64,000 nt of DNA from Cryoendolithus antarcticus (GCA_002077065.1 NAJO01000012.1:1-64000); one strand, 5' to 3'. Shown: positions 33,473 to 44,681, counted from the first letter of the stretch. A program made the numbers and translations. The notes: a model not told the origin generated them from the letters alone.

Positions 33473-35467
33473 TCAAATCCCAAGAGTCACGAGACTCTTA
33501 CCGTCGCCAGCCTTAACCCCACGCTGCAACGTGAACAAGCCTTTCAGCTTTTCCAAAGAGCAGTCAGCCTCCTGCGCACGTCTACAACGCTGGTCTGCGC
33601 CGAAGCCAGGCCTGCCAGGCTTGGTGATAATACCAGTGATCTGTCTCACACATTTTAGGCAGAAGACCTGAACCCCCTGCAGACAAGGTATCAAGGCAGC
33701 TTCTTTGGGCGCGGTGACTGGAGTAAGATTGTCCCTTTGTCTTCTGCCTGTTCCACGTACCTTTGGCAGTAGCGCCACGTACTCACGATCGCAGAGGGGA
33801 CAACGCTTCCCGCACGCATGCACTTCTCTGTTGGCCTGGAAAGTCTTTGTCGCCTTCTGCATCTCTCTTACCGCAGCGAGCACCATCAATGGTCCGTCCA
33901 GGAGCCTGAGGTCTCCTGGCGTGTCGTTCAATACCTGCAATTTCTCGCGTAGATATTGGATGCAAGGTTTGTGGACGAGCTGATGATCTTCTATGACGGC
34001 AGTGTACTGGCCACCTTGAATCAGATGGAGCGTTTGCGTGTCCGGGTCAAGGGGCTCAAGACACAGGGGGCATGTGCTGTCCTGGCACTCAAGAGCTTCA
34101 GCGATCTTCGTCGGTCGGCTCGCGCCTTTGGCAGTGGCGTAATTTGCGAGGACCGGAAGCATGCCATTGAGGCCAACGTGATCCGAGACATCGTGGCCAG
34201 AAGGTGCTACGCTCCTGCAGTGCTGGCTCAAGGCCTCCCGGGACACCGGAGTAACAGTTGGGACGTCCATGATCTCTTGATCCGTGGAGGCTTTGAGGCC
34301 CTGGCAGTAGTCGATGAACATCGACTCGAGAACATGAAGATCCGCAGTCGTTGATCTGTTTAGTGCATCATCTCTTCCACCGCGCGGCTTGTCGAATGTA
34401 AGCAGTGGGCGCATGATGAGGCGTGCTCCTTTTGCCAGGGCAGTAACAGCATGAGGTGCAAAGCCGCTGGCCATTAGTACAGAGTCGAAGACTCCTGCGT
34501 CGGCGTACTGTAGACCCCTCTCGTACGTCCTCACCACACGCTCTCCCATCCCTTTCCCAGCTACTGAACTCCCAATATAACCTTCAATCCTCCCACGCTT
34601 GCAGTCCGCGCTACATCCCAGGTTCATGTAAGCTTCTAGCTCGGACTGAGTCTCACATAAGTCGTCGATGTCTCCAAAGTATATTGGAGGGACGCAGGAG
34701 GCTGTACACTCTTCGTATACAATCCAGCCACCGTAGACACCCCATCCTTTCAGATCTCGGGCGGTGAAGCTCTTGAGCTCCTCAAGATCAGCTGTGCGAA
34801 AAGTCTTTGAGTCTAGGAACTCGATCACCTTAGGGTCCATCCTATATTTCGAGAAGGCTAGAAACTTCTGGACGTCGACCGGACGTGAGGATGGCACAGT
34901 CACCAGCTCGTCTCCGCCGTCACGATGACAGCTATGTATCTTTGCACAGCCAGCGAAGAAGCGTGCATGCTTCCGGGACGGCTCTTCATACTCCTCTCTC
35001 GGATCAGGACACTTCAGCCTGAGTCCCTTCCCAGGAGCGTTGATGACCTTGAAGGCTGGTGGGTCGTGTGCCTCGAGAAGAACTTGTTCGTACTCACAGT
35101 CGGTCTTGGGAGTCAGCCAGGGGGTGTTAGCCTTCAACCAGGCAAGCGTCTTGTCTGACAGAACTCTCCCGCCACACCCGATCTTGGTACTCTTCTTTGC
35201 ACGCGTGCTGCCTGCGGACTTGGTGAGATCTTCGTCTGAACCACAATCAGGAGCTTCAACGCCAACAGAAGCATCGTCGAGGCTGTCGTCGTCGATGTCG
35301 ATATCACTGAACTCAAGAGCATCGTGGAGCTCAGAAGCTCCTGTATCGCTGTCGGAAGCTTGCGTCGCTGAGCCAGATGCATAGCCGTCGTAATGGAGAG
35401 CATCAGCACCATGATCAAGGTGTTTCGACTGCTTGAATTCTTCCCGTGATTGGCATTCTAGTCCTGA
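33473..35467 (-). CDS. GIY-YIG nuclease-like protein with two zinc-binding clusters (5' end not found)
   Basis: The minus frame is open from 35467 to the TGA at 33473 (about 664 codons), but has no ATG in its first 200 or so codons, so the true start is in an upstream exon or has been lost. An acidic, Asp/Ser-rich lead (FSDIDIDDDSLDDASV) is followed by a segment with GVYGGWIVYEE and, after an insert, GYIGSSVAGKGMGERVVRTYER, then later LHVLESMFIDYCQG. These fit the GIY-YIG fold: Tyr of GVY, YIG, the Arg of ERVVR and a Glu in LES. Two Cys/His clusters follow: CPLCLEPLDPDTQTL with a later HKPC, and CGKRCPLCDREYV, then CLKCV, RING- or treble-clef-like. I know no characterised protein with this order. 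Role may be DNA structure processing, by family inference only. Confidence 0.65.
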   Translation of the reverse strand, partial: SGLECQSREEFKQSKHLDHGADALHYDGYASGSATQASDSDTGASELHDALEFSDIDIDDDSLDDASVGVEAPDCGSDEDLTKSAGSTRAKKSTKIGCGGRVLSDKTLAWLKANTPWLTPKTDCEYEQVLLEAHDPPAFKVINAPGKGLRLKCPDPREEYEEPSRKHARFFAGCAKIHSCHRDGGDELVTVPSSRPVDVQKFLAFSKYRMDPKVIEFLDSKTFRTADLEELKSFTARDLKGWGVYGGWIVYEECTASCVPPIYFGDIDDLCETQSELEAYMNLGCSADCKRGRIEGYIGSSVAGKGMGERVVRTYERGLQYADAGVFDSVLMASGFAPHAVTALAKGARLIMRPLLTFDKPRGGRDDALNRSTTADLHVLESMFIDYCQGLKASTDQEIMDVPTVTPVSREALSQHCRSVAPSGHDVSDHVGLNGMLPVLANYATAKGASRPTKIAEALECQDSTCPLCLEPLDPDTQTLHLIQGGQYTAVIEDHQLVHKPCIQYLREKLQVLNDTPGDLRLLDGPLMVLAAVREMQKATKTFQANREVHACGKRCPLCDREYVALLPKVRGTGRRQRDNLTPVTAPKEAALIPCLQGVQVFCLKCVRQITGIITKPGRPGFGADQRCRRAQEADCSLEKLKGLFTLQRGVKAGDGKSLVTLGI

Positions 35468-35848
35468 TCAAGAGTGGAGTCCATCTCGTCCTCGCATCCA
35501 CTCCAGTCTCAGTCCTCAATGTTCAGGAGGGCTGCGGCCTTTGCCCTCGGACGGCCCTGGACATTCGCAGCAGCGTGATCAGCAGATGAGGCTGGGTGCA
35601 TCATGCCTTCAGCCACTATACCGCGGTATATACGACAGGAAGCAGAAGAGGCGAGCTCATAAGCTGTGAACATTATGCCACTGCAGCCTATGGCAGGATG
35701 CTACTGAATTGGGAATCCCGAGTCTCAAAATCTTCAGCAATGGCAGTCGCGATGTCTGCACATGCAGGCACCAGCCCACACTCACGTCTTGGCAAACTTC
35801 ACGCGACCAATCACTAGCAGAATCTGTGAGCGCACATGTATGACATCC

Positions 35849-37259
35849 TCACGCGAACAAGTCAACTCTCTCATGCAGGATTCGCCTAAGCCGTGCAGCC
35901 TCTTGCCTTGCAGGACCCATGCACCACCACTGCTTGACTTGTCCAGCATAGTCGCACCAGAGCGCAAGTATCCTCATGGCCAGAGGATCCAATCTCTCAA
36001 GCAATGCGACAAAGCACTCAGGCATGCGACCAATGAAGACCATAAGCATCCCAATCTGGCTATTGCCGATGGAAGACAGTCGAGATAGCCGGTCCAAGTG
36101 TGCAAGAGGTATCGCATAAGGGTTCTCATCATTGTCGGGGTCCAGTCGATTGACTTGGCACTGTGCGCGCAATATTTCGATCTCAGGGAACACAGCACTG
36201 TGCTCGTTCTTTGGTGTCGGTAGGTGACCTATCTCCGCACTGTAGGCTTTAGTCTCGACGAAGACAGGGAGCCAGATGCTGTGATTGAGATGTGGTCGGA
36301 GTACATTGGTGCGTTGCAAGATCGGTATGCCTTTCATTCCGCGTAGCCAGGCGAAGTCATTGTCGATCATGCTCGTTTGATCGGATCGCGATTTGTTGTA
36401 CAAGGCAAGCATGGTGTGTAAGTAGCAGCAAGCGAAGAGTGCGTCTGCATTGTCATGGTCGACTCTCTGGCTCAGCGTCGCCGAGAAGCCTTGCAGAGAT
36501 AGTCCACAGTGGAGCGCTGCGGCAAGACCGTACTTCTTCTCCCAAGGTCTCAATGACTGTAGATGACTGGCCGAGAAGGCAAGCATGCCGTGAAGTAGAA
36601 ATGTATGCATTACAGACAGGCTTGGCGACCAGGTCTGCAAGAGCCGCTGACACTCGGAGGAGCCTGCCCATGCCTCAGCAGTGTCAATGAAATGATCAAA
36701 CAGTTCAGGAACGTCAGCGCGTGTGTAGGCGTCGTCGGAGGCCTTGAGATGATTGGGCTGGTTCGCCAGCTCCAAATGCATCAAGATCCTAGCCTTCGCA
36801 AGTTCTCGAGGCATAGGTTCAACAGCAGAATGTCGTTCGCTGTCAAACACAATGGTAGAGATATCAGGCAGCGGTGATGTTGAGGATGCGGGCGAGCTCG
36901 TCGAGACAGGGCTTAGAGATGCCTCGCTACCAATTTCGTATTTCATGGTAGCAATGCTGCTCGACCGCCTGCCCTCGCCGGGCGCGCCGGGCTTGGGTGG
37001 TCTGAAGGCGCATTGCACATTCCGATCTCGACATTGGCTGCACTTCGGCCGTGTCTCGTCGCATTTGATGCGTCGTTGCTTGCATGTGATACAGCCTAGC
37101 TTCGACTACGCAATTTCTGTCAGAGATTGTCGTTTGGGCTTTCCACACAATGTTGATACTGACCTTAGTATGCGGTCGTCGAGGCGATGATCGCGTTCTC
37201 GGTGGGGCGTTGGGGTCTTGAACTAGAGCAAGATCGGGTCGCTCAATAACCCAGCTCAT
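35849..37259 (-). CDS. Zn2Cys6 transcription factor
   Basis: Fungal zinc-cluster regulator. Exon 1 37259-37164 (MSWVIERPDLALVQDPNAPP), exon 2 37105-35849, intron 37106-37163 (GTCAGT to CGTAG, phase 0). About 450 aa. The join restores the zinc cluster: Cys37, 40, 47, 54, 57 and 64 (spacing C-x2-C-x6-C-x6-C-x2-C-x6-C) with KQRRIKCDETRPKCSQCRDR between them. The remainder is a helical fungal-specific regulator domain: AWAGSSECQRLLQTWSPSLS, HGMLAFSASHL, DNADALFACCYLHTMLALYN. This layout matches sterol-uptake-type C6 regulators (Upc2-like); target unknown. Lies directly upstream of the GIY-YIG gene, same strand. Confidence 0.93.
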
Positions 37260-37788
37260 ACTAGCAACGGGAAGAGTGGTGATGTGTTGTAGCTAATGTA
37301 CAGAACCATCAGAGTCGCATCGCGTCGCCGCACTTGACCTCGGACCTCCGCCATAGACAGATGTGGAATACAGATGGAGTTGATGGAAAGACAGTTTCGA
37401 TGGTACAATTGGAAGTGACGTGGGTGTTCCTAATGATCGTGCCTTCCTCATGCGGCGGGGCTACTTACGGATGGCCTACATTGCGGCGACTTCACATCAT
37501 TGCGTCGCTTAGGGTATGAAGAGCTTGGTTGATCGATGAACGGAGCGCAAGTCAATAGTACGTGTTCTCGGACGCGAGGGAAACTTGTCAAGGATGAGAG
37601 GTAAGATTAGTCGTACATCGACACAACAGCACCGTAGTGCATGGTAAACTAGATCCTGAGGAATGAAGCGCCACCAACACCTTCGCTAAGCACAGTAATC
37701 TAACCCAATCACATGTGGTATCATCGGTCCTTCGCGCCAGTCCATCCGTTCCCAAGAACGCCTATGCTGCCCAATCGGGCATGCACAA
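37260..37788. other. intergenic
   Basis: Upstream of the Zn2Cys6 gene and downstream of the next minus-strand gene. Nothing recognised. Confidence 0.45.
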
Positions 37789-38715
37789 TCACACACGGCT
37801 CTGCTGCACTCCCTTCATCAACACACTCTCCCACCATCGCCTCAAGCCGAGCACAGTCTCCATCCCGTCGTCACGCCTGTCCATGCCAGCCGGATCGCCG
37901 ACCATGCCAGCCATCAGCCAGTACGCAGCAAGCACCCAGGCTGCCAGTGCAACACCCATACTGAGGAAGGGTGCGGTAAGATGCACTAACAGGAGGCTAC
38001 CGGGGTGGAAGCAGCCATCTTCATCCGCGAACGGCGGTAGAGGCGTGTATATCGCTCTCAGCTGCAGGTTCAGCGCCGGTCCGAGCAGGGATGAGAGCTG
38101 CGTGCCGAAGGAGAGCCGGCGAGCGCAGATTCTGACTGGCTGGGACAACGTCGTGATGAGGAGCGATATGATGGCCCAGAAGAGATTCAGCCATGAGAGT
38201 AGTACGACTGGGAAGGACAAAAAGAGAAGAATCTTCAGTGCGTGTTGTTCCTGCGCTGCCTGCCCTGGATCCTCTTCACCTAACATGCTATAGATTGTCG
38301 ACCCTGAAGCATCACTTGGCCGTCTCCGCTGTGATTGTCGAGCTGCACGAGGCATACTGGGAGGATATGCGTGCAGGTAAGCAGCTTTCTCTTCATCGAT
38401 GGTCGAAGTATGTGAATGCTGCCTGCTGTGTCGAGGTGGGGTCCGTGGCGGACTGCCCTTCTCTGGGTCGCTTGCAGACAGAGACGTCAAGGTCCCTGCC
38501 GAGGACATGGACACACTCTGGTGATTTGCCGCTGTTCTGTCATGGCCAGTGTAGTTGACAGTGTGTGTTTGTTCCGCGCCCACATCGACCCACGCTGCTT
38601 CCCGGGACGTTCTTGGCGACACCTGAGCGCAAGGCTTGGGTGCAGTAGGCGCCGTGAAAGGGTCTGTGAAAGGCGAGGGTGTACTCATTGGTATTGAAGC
38701 CTGTGGTGTGGTCAT
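37789..38715 (-). CDS. membrane protein of unknown function
   Basis: Intronless, about 308 aa from the ATG at 38715 (the open frame extends upstream to 38814 but without a better context). The first 150 residues are polar and rich in Ser/Thr/Pro/Gln (PFTDPFTAPTAPKP, SPPRTPPRHSRQHSH), likely cytosolic and phosphorylatable. Two hydrophobic stretches follow: one around KILLFLSFPVVLLSWLNLFW, extending to IISLLITTL, and another around LLLVHLTAPFLSMGVALAAW to YWLMAGMV. No catalytic motif. I do not recognise the family. Confidence 0.75.
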   Translation of the reverse strand: MTTPQASIPMSTPSPFTDPFTAPTAPKPCAQVSPRTSREAAWVDVGAEQTHTVNYTGHDRTAANHQSVSMSSAGTLTSLSASDPEKGSPPRTPPRHSRQHSHTSTIDEEKAAYLHAYPPSMPRAARQSQRRRPSDASGSTIYSMLGEEDPGQAAQEQHALKILLFLSFPVVLLSWLNLFWAIISLLITTLSQPVRICARRLSFGTQLSSLLGPALNLQLRAIYTPLPPFADEDGCFHPGSLLLVHLTAPFLSMGVALAAWVLAAYWLMAGMVGDPAGMDRRDDGMETVLGLRRWWESVLMKGVQQSRV

Positions 38716-40664
38716 GGTGTTATTGCGAGGTCGTCGCAGACAGCGACGTATTCGACCCAGGTGTGGGTGACATCCGCAGGTGCGTGAGGTGATCAGTCGA
38801 TTCTTGTGTACCAAGGCTGAATCCCAAGCTCGTGGGAAAGAAATGGTTCAGATGCTCTCGTAGTAGGTGGTGCCAGTGGGTGGCGGAGGTGAGGTCTAGG
38901 TGATAGCTGGAGGTGGAGGGGGTGCGGCATAACCGGAGTTCTTTGTATGAGCGGAGGTCAAGAGTGCCATGGCGGCGCAGAAGTGGCGTTCGCGGCGCCG
39001 CTGCTGCTCCTCGCCCAGCGCCCACCTCCATGTGCCAGTCGACCCCATCGCCGAGTGCCCAGAACTCCGCCAAGCGTCTCGGCAGGTTATCGCCAATCAT
39101 CGCTGCAGCTGCCTCTGCTGCATAGGTCCATCCAAGACCTCGTGGTTGAGACAGGCGCAGACTGGGGCGGAGGTCAATTTTTGGACAGCGTGCTCTCTGC
39201 ATGAATGTATGCCGCTGGTGCCATGTTCGACGCGCTTTCACGCCCTCTCTCCGGCGAGCGAAGTCTATTGATGCTAAGCTTGGCGTCTCGGGAACTCTCG
39301 CCCTGCACGTGTCCGCGTACGCTGACTACACCACCAAGCCGGCTGCATACCGACTTTTCAAGACACTCGGAACCGCACGGCAACATTGGATAGAAAGCAC
39401 TTCCGAGAGTCATCTACACCGTTGACCTCCCCCGCTCTCCAGGTCCGAGTCACGACTCCATTGCCTGGCAGTGGGCGCCGTTGGATACAACGTCGGCAGT
39501 CCAGCAAGCATGAAACACGTCGACCGCCAACGCTCGCCGCGACTCGCCAAGCATAACACATCAGCGAATGTACGACATGACGCGGGATTGAGTTTTCGTT
39601 GCCTTCGCCTATGTGGGGTCGCAGTGACACAAATGTCACTGCACACGAGGATCCAAGACTGATGAGTCTGCGATCTGGTAGAGCGAGGGGCACTGCGACC
39701 GACAAACTTCACTCTGTTTTGCTCGGCCACCTTTGACATCTGTGAGGCTGCTTACTTGGCAAGCGTGGCGGCGGAGAGTGCCCTGGCGGACTACGGGTCC
39801 GTAGCCGATGTCGGACACTCTTCAACCTCACGTCTGGGTTGACTCAATGTAAGAACCTGCTATCAACAACACATTTTGATCCGTTCGTGTGCGGTAGTAG
39901 AATCGGCAGACATTGAGTTCCTGATCATGATCGCGGAAAAACTGCCTCACGTCGTAGTTCCTCCGTCATCAACCTGAGGCATGCCCAGCCAATTACATAA
40001 ATCGCATTGCGCGGTTCAATTAGGCTCGCTCTTTGACTGATACCATGCGACTTACCATGCTAGAGAACGCTGTTGAATACAGCACCGCAACAGTGAATTA
40101 GTATGCAAGCCGTGGGAGACAAGAACGTCATCTCCTCTAGCGACTCTCCCAGCTGGCGCTAACAGCGATTCGCTACTCTGCTATGGTGTATGCTAGCATA
40201 GTCACTCGCGTGATCTCCTCGAGTGGCCCGCTTCTTTTGTCACTCGCGTGTATAACTACATTGACTCGTATCATCGCGATACTGAAGTACCACTACACGG
40301 CGGGGTCTGGAGTGTAAAGGTAGCTTCACCTGCCACAGTCCCCGATACACACGATGTATTTACTGGCCGAGTTGTTGATGTAAGCTACGCTCGAGCAATC
40401 GAAGTCTAGCAACAGCAACTGGGCAGGCGACAGCCAGATCGGCCCGGAATCAAATCACGTAAGATTGATCTACCTGAGACGATGAGTGTACATGAATGAC
40501 AGTCTGACCATAAACTCCTGCGTTGTCTCCAAGGGGCCGCGTAGACAACAGGTCAAGTCGCGAATCTTAGTGTTATCAACGACCAAAGCGCTCGTCCATC
40601 GAAGCCGGACGCTTGTGGGTTGAACCGGGTATCTAGTATCTCCTAACCGCCATTTCTCCCATAC
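38716..40664. other. 1.9-kb gene-poor stretch
   Basis: The largest region without a gene. Short frames on both strands overlap one another and none has a family likeness or a consistent splice pattern. I see no tRNA, transposon or long repeat. Confidence 0.45.
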
Positions 40665-43600
40665 TCACCCCTCGCTCCCCCTCGGCGAAACCTCCTGATC
40701 CGCAATCCTTACTCTGCCGGCCACAGGTTTCGCCTTCCCCGTCCTGACTTTACTACTCCCAATGAGATCCCTCCTCCAGCCCCGCCACTCCTCCCACTCC
40801 TCCTTCCGCTTCTCGATTTGCCACCTCGGGCTTTCCTTCGCGGGCCGCCAAGCGAGCTTGTTCTCCGCCAGCTTACTCAGATCGACGATGGTAGGCGATG
40901 CAGTGGTCGTAAGTTGAAGCAAGCGCTGAAGCACGGCTTTACCTTCTTTGCGAGCGGCGTCTTGCTTCTTTTGCTGAGGCGTGCGAGCAGCGAGCAGCGG
41001 CGTGTGCAGCCATGAGAGCGAGGTCTGCTCAGCGCTCGTTGGAGGATAGCGGAGCCGCAAGTTGTCGGATTGCAGGTACCGAACCGCGTCTTGCAGTGTA
41101 TAGATGCGCTGTTCCTGCGTCTTAAGCAGTAGCGCCGCCCCCTCACCCATCGCACCAGCTTCCAGTACCTTCCCGCCAACAACACCGAGCTTACCACGAT
41201 GATCGGAGACTTTGGTGAGCTCCTCTTTCGCTCTCTCGATCTCGGCGCGTGCATCTCGCTTCGCAACAGCGAGCTCACTCTTCGCCCTCTTCTCCGCGTC
41301 CCTCGCCTCGTTCAAGTTCCGCTCAAGTTCAGCAATCCGCGCACTCCGCTTACTAGCCTCCTTCATCCTCGCCTCAAGCATCTCGATCCTGACGCTCTGC
41401 TCCTCGAGCTCAGTGTCGCGCACCTTGAGTAAGACGTCTTTCTCATTTGATGCTGCGCGTGCGCGGCTGAGTTCCGCGTCGAGATCGATGGTAGTGAGTT
41501 TAGCTTGCTTGAGAGCGTTGGCGCGGGCGATCCAGGGTGGTGGCGGTTGGTCGAATTCGAGGGTGTTGTCGAGATCTTGCGTTCCACGGGAAAAAGTCGA
41601 CAGGTGAGCTGTCAGCTCGCGTAGGAGTGTGGAGAGGCTGGTGAAAGGCGATGTCTCTGGCGTGTCGAGTGATAGACTCGAACTTGCGACGCGGCAGAGC
41701 GTCGTAGATACTTCGTCAGGGCTGAAAGGATCGGAGTGGCTTTCGTCGGAGAAGAGGAGTTGGAGCTCAGAACCAGCGGAGCGTGTATAGCTGGCAACCT
41801 TCACAGCAATGCTCTCAGCACTTGATAGCGACTCGCTACAGGTATCGTTCAACCCTAGTGACCGTGCTTGGAGATCCGTGATCGCGCGATGTGTCCTGCC
41901 CATGACCACCTTAGCGTTGCGCGCATTTGACGACAGACTCTCGGCGCTCTCTAGCAGCATAGCACGATCCACGGTGTAGTCGTCGTTCTCGTCGTCCTCA
42001 GAGGTCGTAGCAACCGTGCGCTCGACAAGCATTCGTATCAATGTCAACGCTGTGCCCGTGTTGTCCAGCTGGCTCTGCAAGTATGTCGTCCGCATCAGTA
42101 ACTCATCAGTGTAGCTGATGGCATCACTTTTGATATTCAGACCAGCCAGATGCGACATGACCGCAATCGACCGCTGTAGCTCCTCAGCGATGTCCTGCTC
42201 TCTGAGATCGTCCCTTCGTAAGCCGTCGATATAGCCATTCAGCGCGCGCTCAATCGGCTCAAGCTCGTACAATGCACCCTTGTAGCTAGTGAAGTCATCA
42301 ACACTGGAAGTGTAGACAGAGTTGATGAACCGTTTCGCCGTCCCAGTGATCCAGGTCAGCTTATCAGCCACATCACAGGCGGCGAAGACGTTCTCATCGA
42401 GACCACGCACGCCAAACGATGCGATGCGTTCTTTCACAGCGCCATGCACGAGATTAGCCTTGAATGCAACACGCCTGAACCGCAGAAGCGCCAGCACACT
42501 GTCGCTCTCACTCTGAAATGACTCCGGCAAGAACATCTTCACAATCTCGAGATGCTCACTCGCCTCCTGCGCATCCAGCTTCCTCAACTCCAAATCTAGA
42601 CTCTTAAGCTGCGTCTTCGAAGCACTACTTTGTAACTTCATATTCAGATCCAGCATCGCCCGCGACTTGCTCGACAGGTCCTTCGCTTCACTCTCAGAGA
42701 TCTGTTTTGAAGCCTGCATGTCCTGCAGATCACTCTGCATCTGGGCCACAAGCTGCCGAAAGCGATTGATAGTATGATCAGCATCGTCCAGCGCCTCTTG
42801 CTGCTGCTTCGCAGTACGTTCGCGATCGATGATCAGGCTGTCTTTGAAGTCGATCTCCTCTTGCATCTGCTTCTCAGCCTCAACATGATTGATGTCCAAT
42901 TCATCGTTGAGTTCGCGGAGGTCTTCGAGCTCTTCGATAGTTCCGCGAAGCTCGTCGATGCGTTCTTGCATGTTCATGTTGCGTTCCGTCAATTCCTCGA
43001 TCATCTCCTCAGCACCCAGCGCTACCTCGAGCTGCTGTCGGAGATCGTCTGCCGCTGCTTCCGCGGTGAGATGCTTCTCTTTGGTGTCGTCTAGCTGGTG
43101 CTTGACAGCTTCCAAATCCTTAACCTGGACGTCAAGCTCGCGCACTTGCGCATTTAGCTTCTCCTCGCTATCTTGCTTCATGTCGCGAAGGCGAATGAGC
43201 GCATCGCGTAATCGCTCGTTCTTCTGCTCGAGCTGCAGCCAGCCGGTACTAGTACGCTCCTCGGGACTGATCTCTTTGCTGAACTCCGCGTTCTCTTCAC
43301 GCAGTACCTCCACTTCGAGTTGCAGCTCCTCCTGCGCCCCCCGAAGCGCGTCAAGCTCAGCCTTCAGCCCTTCAGCCATCTCCTCGGCCATCTCCTTGTC
43401 CAGGGTAGCCATCTCCATGATGCTATCGTGCTCAGCTTGCAAATCCTCCACGCTCTGGAACTTTGACTCGGCCTCACCAAGTGATTTCTTCAGCTCCGCG
43501 ATCTCTTGCTGCTGAGGCTGATACTTCTTCTGCAGCTTCTCAATGATACCCTGATATCTGTCCCTTTCCTGCTGAGCCTGCTCAAGATTTCGCTTGAGGT

Positions 43601-44681
43601 CGCGATCCTCCATTCGTCGGCGCTCCAACAGCCGTAGCTTCGCCTCGAGCTCTTCGATTTGGCGAATCGACTGCGCAGTGCTTCTCGCGGTCCTTTGCGA
43701 GTGTATGGATGCAGGCGGCGAGGAAGTGCGTCGGCCCATGCCTGGTAGAGGTACGGGATCGGGTGGTATAGGCGGTATGGGCGGCACATGCGGTGCTGTA
43801 CTGGGTGCGAAGTTCATCCGTAAAGTGACATCCTCATCGTCGCCCTGTGTACTGGCGGCCTCTGACTGACTTACAGCTGAGGACACATTGCTCTCTCTCG
43901 ACGACAGAGCATCTGGCTGCGAGGCTTCCTCATCCTCTGTCCCTTCCACAGGTCTAGGGATGAGTCGCGTGCTTGCCGTCGATCGTGATGAAGGTGCTGC
44001 GCGTGATAAAGGTACCCTACCCATGGAAGGCCTTGAGGCCGGTGCCCGCGTACTTCCTGGTGGAGCCATTGATGGTCTCGAGCTCCCCTTGCTCGTCGCA
44101 GTGGACGGAGGAGGCAGGACAGACGGCCTCCGTCCATTCGCACCGCTAGCGGGAGCCAGGCTCGGCCTTGATGCTCCACTAGCAGGTGCTGCACCCGGTC
44201 TCCGTCCCGACACAGGCGGTGTTCCAGTCCTCGAAGTAGCCGCACTACTCGCCCCACTCCCACCATCCTGTCCAAGCCCCTTCGTCGGACTCCTTAGCCC
44301 GCTCAGAGCGCTCCTCGCACTTCGCGTTGGACTCGCTCTACTCCCAGCAATCCCACTAAGCCGCCTCGCAGCAGCCGCATCCTGACTCTTGACTCCATTG
44401 ACACCATTTCGCGCCCCTGCTGGCTTCGCTGCGGGCTTTGCTACTGCCTGCTCCAGCACCTGCTTCACAACTGCCGGCCGCAAGAACATGCCATGATTGG
44501 GCTTGCATTCGAAGTACCGCTCCCCCTTGACGGCGCCATCGTTCTTGCCTGTGGGTTCCGAGAGCTCGACACCGATCCAATCTCCAGTCTGGAATTTTGT
44601 CTGGCCAGCGAAGCGGATCACGGCAATACGACCGTCGGTAAGCTCGACTCTTTGTCCGACGGAGTAGACAGCTCCGTTCAT
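40665..44681 (-). CDS. NIP100: Dynactin subunit p150Glued
   Basis: Largest dynactin subunit, linking dynein to microtubules and cargo. Intronless, about 1338 aa. Residues 5-70 form the CAP-Gly domain (VGQRVELTDGRIAVIRFAG, GDWIGVELSEPTGKNDGAV, ERYFECKPNHGMF with the microtubule-binding GKNDG). A long Ser/Pro/Arg-rich basic linker to about 300 follows, then two coiled-coil regions (about 330-700, e.g. RQIEELEAKLRLLERRRM; and again about 1080-1200). Between them lies the dynactin domain (DFTSYKGALYELEPIERALN). ATG 44681 was chosen because MNGAVYSVGQRVELTDG is the family start; upstream residues read in-frame to 44795 do not fit. Confidence 0.96.
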   Translation of the reverse strand: MNGAVYSVGQRVELTDGRIAVIRFAGQTKFQTGDWIGVELSEPTGKNDGAVKGERYFECKPNHGMFLRPAVVKQVLEQAVAKPAAKPAGARNGVNGVKSQDAAAARRLSGIAGSRASPTRSARSALSGLRSPTKGLGQDGGSGASSAATSRTGTPPVSGRRPGAAPASGASRPSLAPASGANGRRPSVLPPPSTATSKGSSRPSMAPPGSTRAPASRPSMGRVPLSRAAPSSRSTASTRLIPRPVEGTEDEEASQPDALSSRESNVSSAVSQSEAASTQGDDEDVTLRMNFAPSTAPHVPPIPPIPPDPVPLPGMGRRTSSPPASIHSQRTARSTAQSIRQIEELEAKLRLLERRRMEDRDLKRNLEQAQQERDRYQGIIEKLQKKYQPQQQEIAELKKSLGEAESKFQSVEDLQAEHDSIMEMATLDKEMAEEMAEGLKAELDALRGAQEELQLEVEVLREENAEFSKEISPEERTSTGWLQLEQKNERLRDALIRLRDMKQDSEEKLNAQVRELDVQVKDLEAVKHQLDDTKEKHLTAEAAADDLRQQLEVALGAEEMIEELTERNMNMQERIDELRGTIEELEDLRELNDELDINHVEAEKQMQEEIDFKDSLIIDRERTAKQQQEALDDADHTINRFRQLVAQMQSDLQDMQASKQISESEAKDLSSKSRAMLDLNMKLQSSASKTQLKSLDLELRKLDAQEASEHLEIVKMFLPESFQSESDSVLALLRFRRVAFKANLVHGAVKERIASFGVRGLDENVFAACDVADKLTWITGTAKRFINSVYTSSVDDFTSYKGALYELEPIERALNGYIDGLRRDDLREQDIAEELQRSIAVMSHLAGLNIKSDAISYTDELLMRTTYLQSQLDNTGTALTLIRMLVERTVATTSEDDENDDYTVDRAMLLESAESLSSNARNAKVVMGRTHRAITDLQARSLGLNDTCSESLSSAESIAVKVASYTRSAGSELQLLFSDESHSDPFSPDEVSTTLCRVASSSLSLDTPETSPFTSLSTLLRELTAHLSTFSRGTQDLDNTLEFDQPPPPWIARANALKQAKLTTIDLDAELSRARAASNEKDVLLKVRDTELEEQSVRIEMLEARMKEASKRSARIAELERNLNEARDAEKRAKSELAVAKRDARAEIERAKEELTKVSDHRGKLGVVGGKVLEAGAMGEGAALLLKTQEQRIYTLQDAVRYLQSDNLRLRYPPTSAEQTSLSWLHTPLLAARTPQQKKQDAARKEGKAVLQRLLQLTTTASPTIVDLSKLAENKLAWRPAKESPRWQIEKRKEEWEEWRGWRRDLIGSSKVRTGKAKPVAGRVRIADQEVSPRGSEG

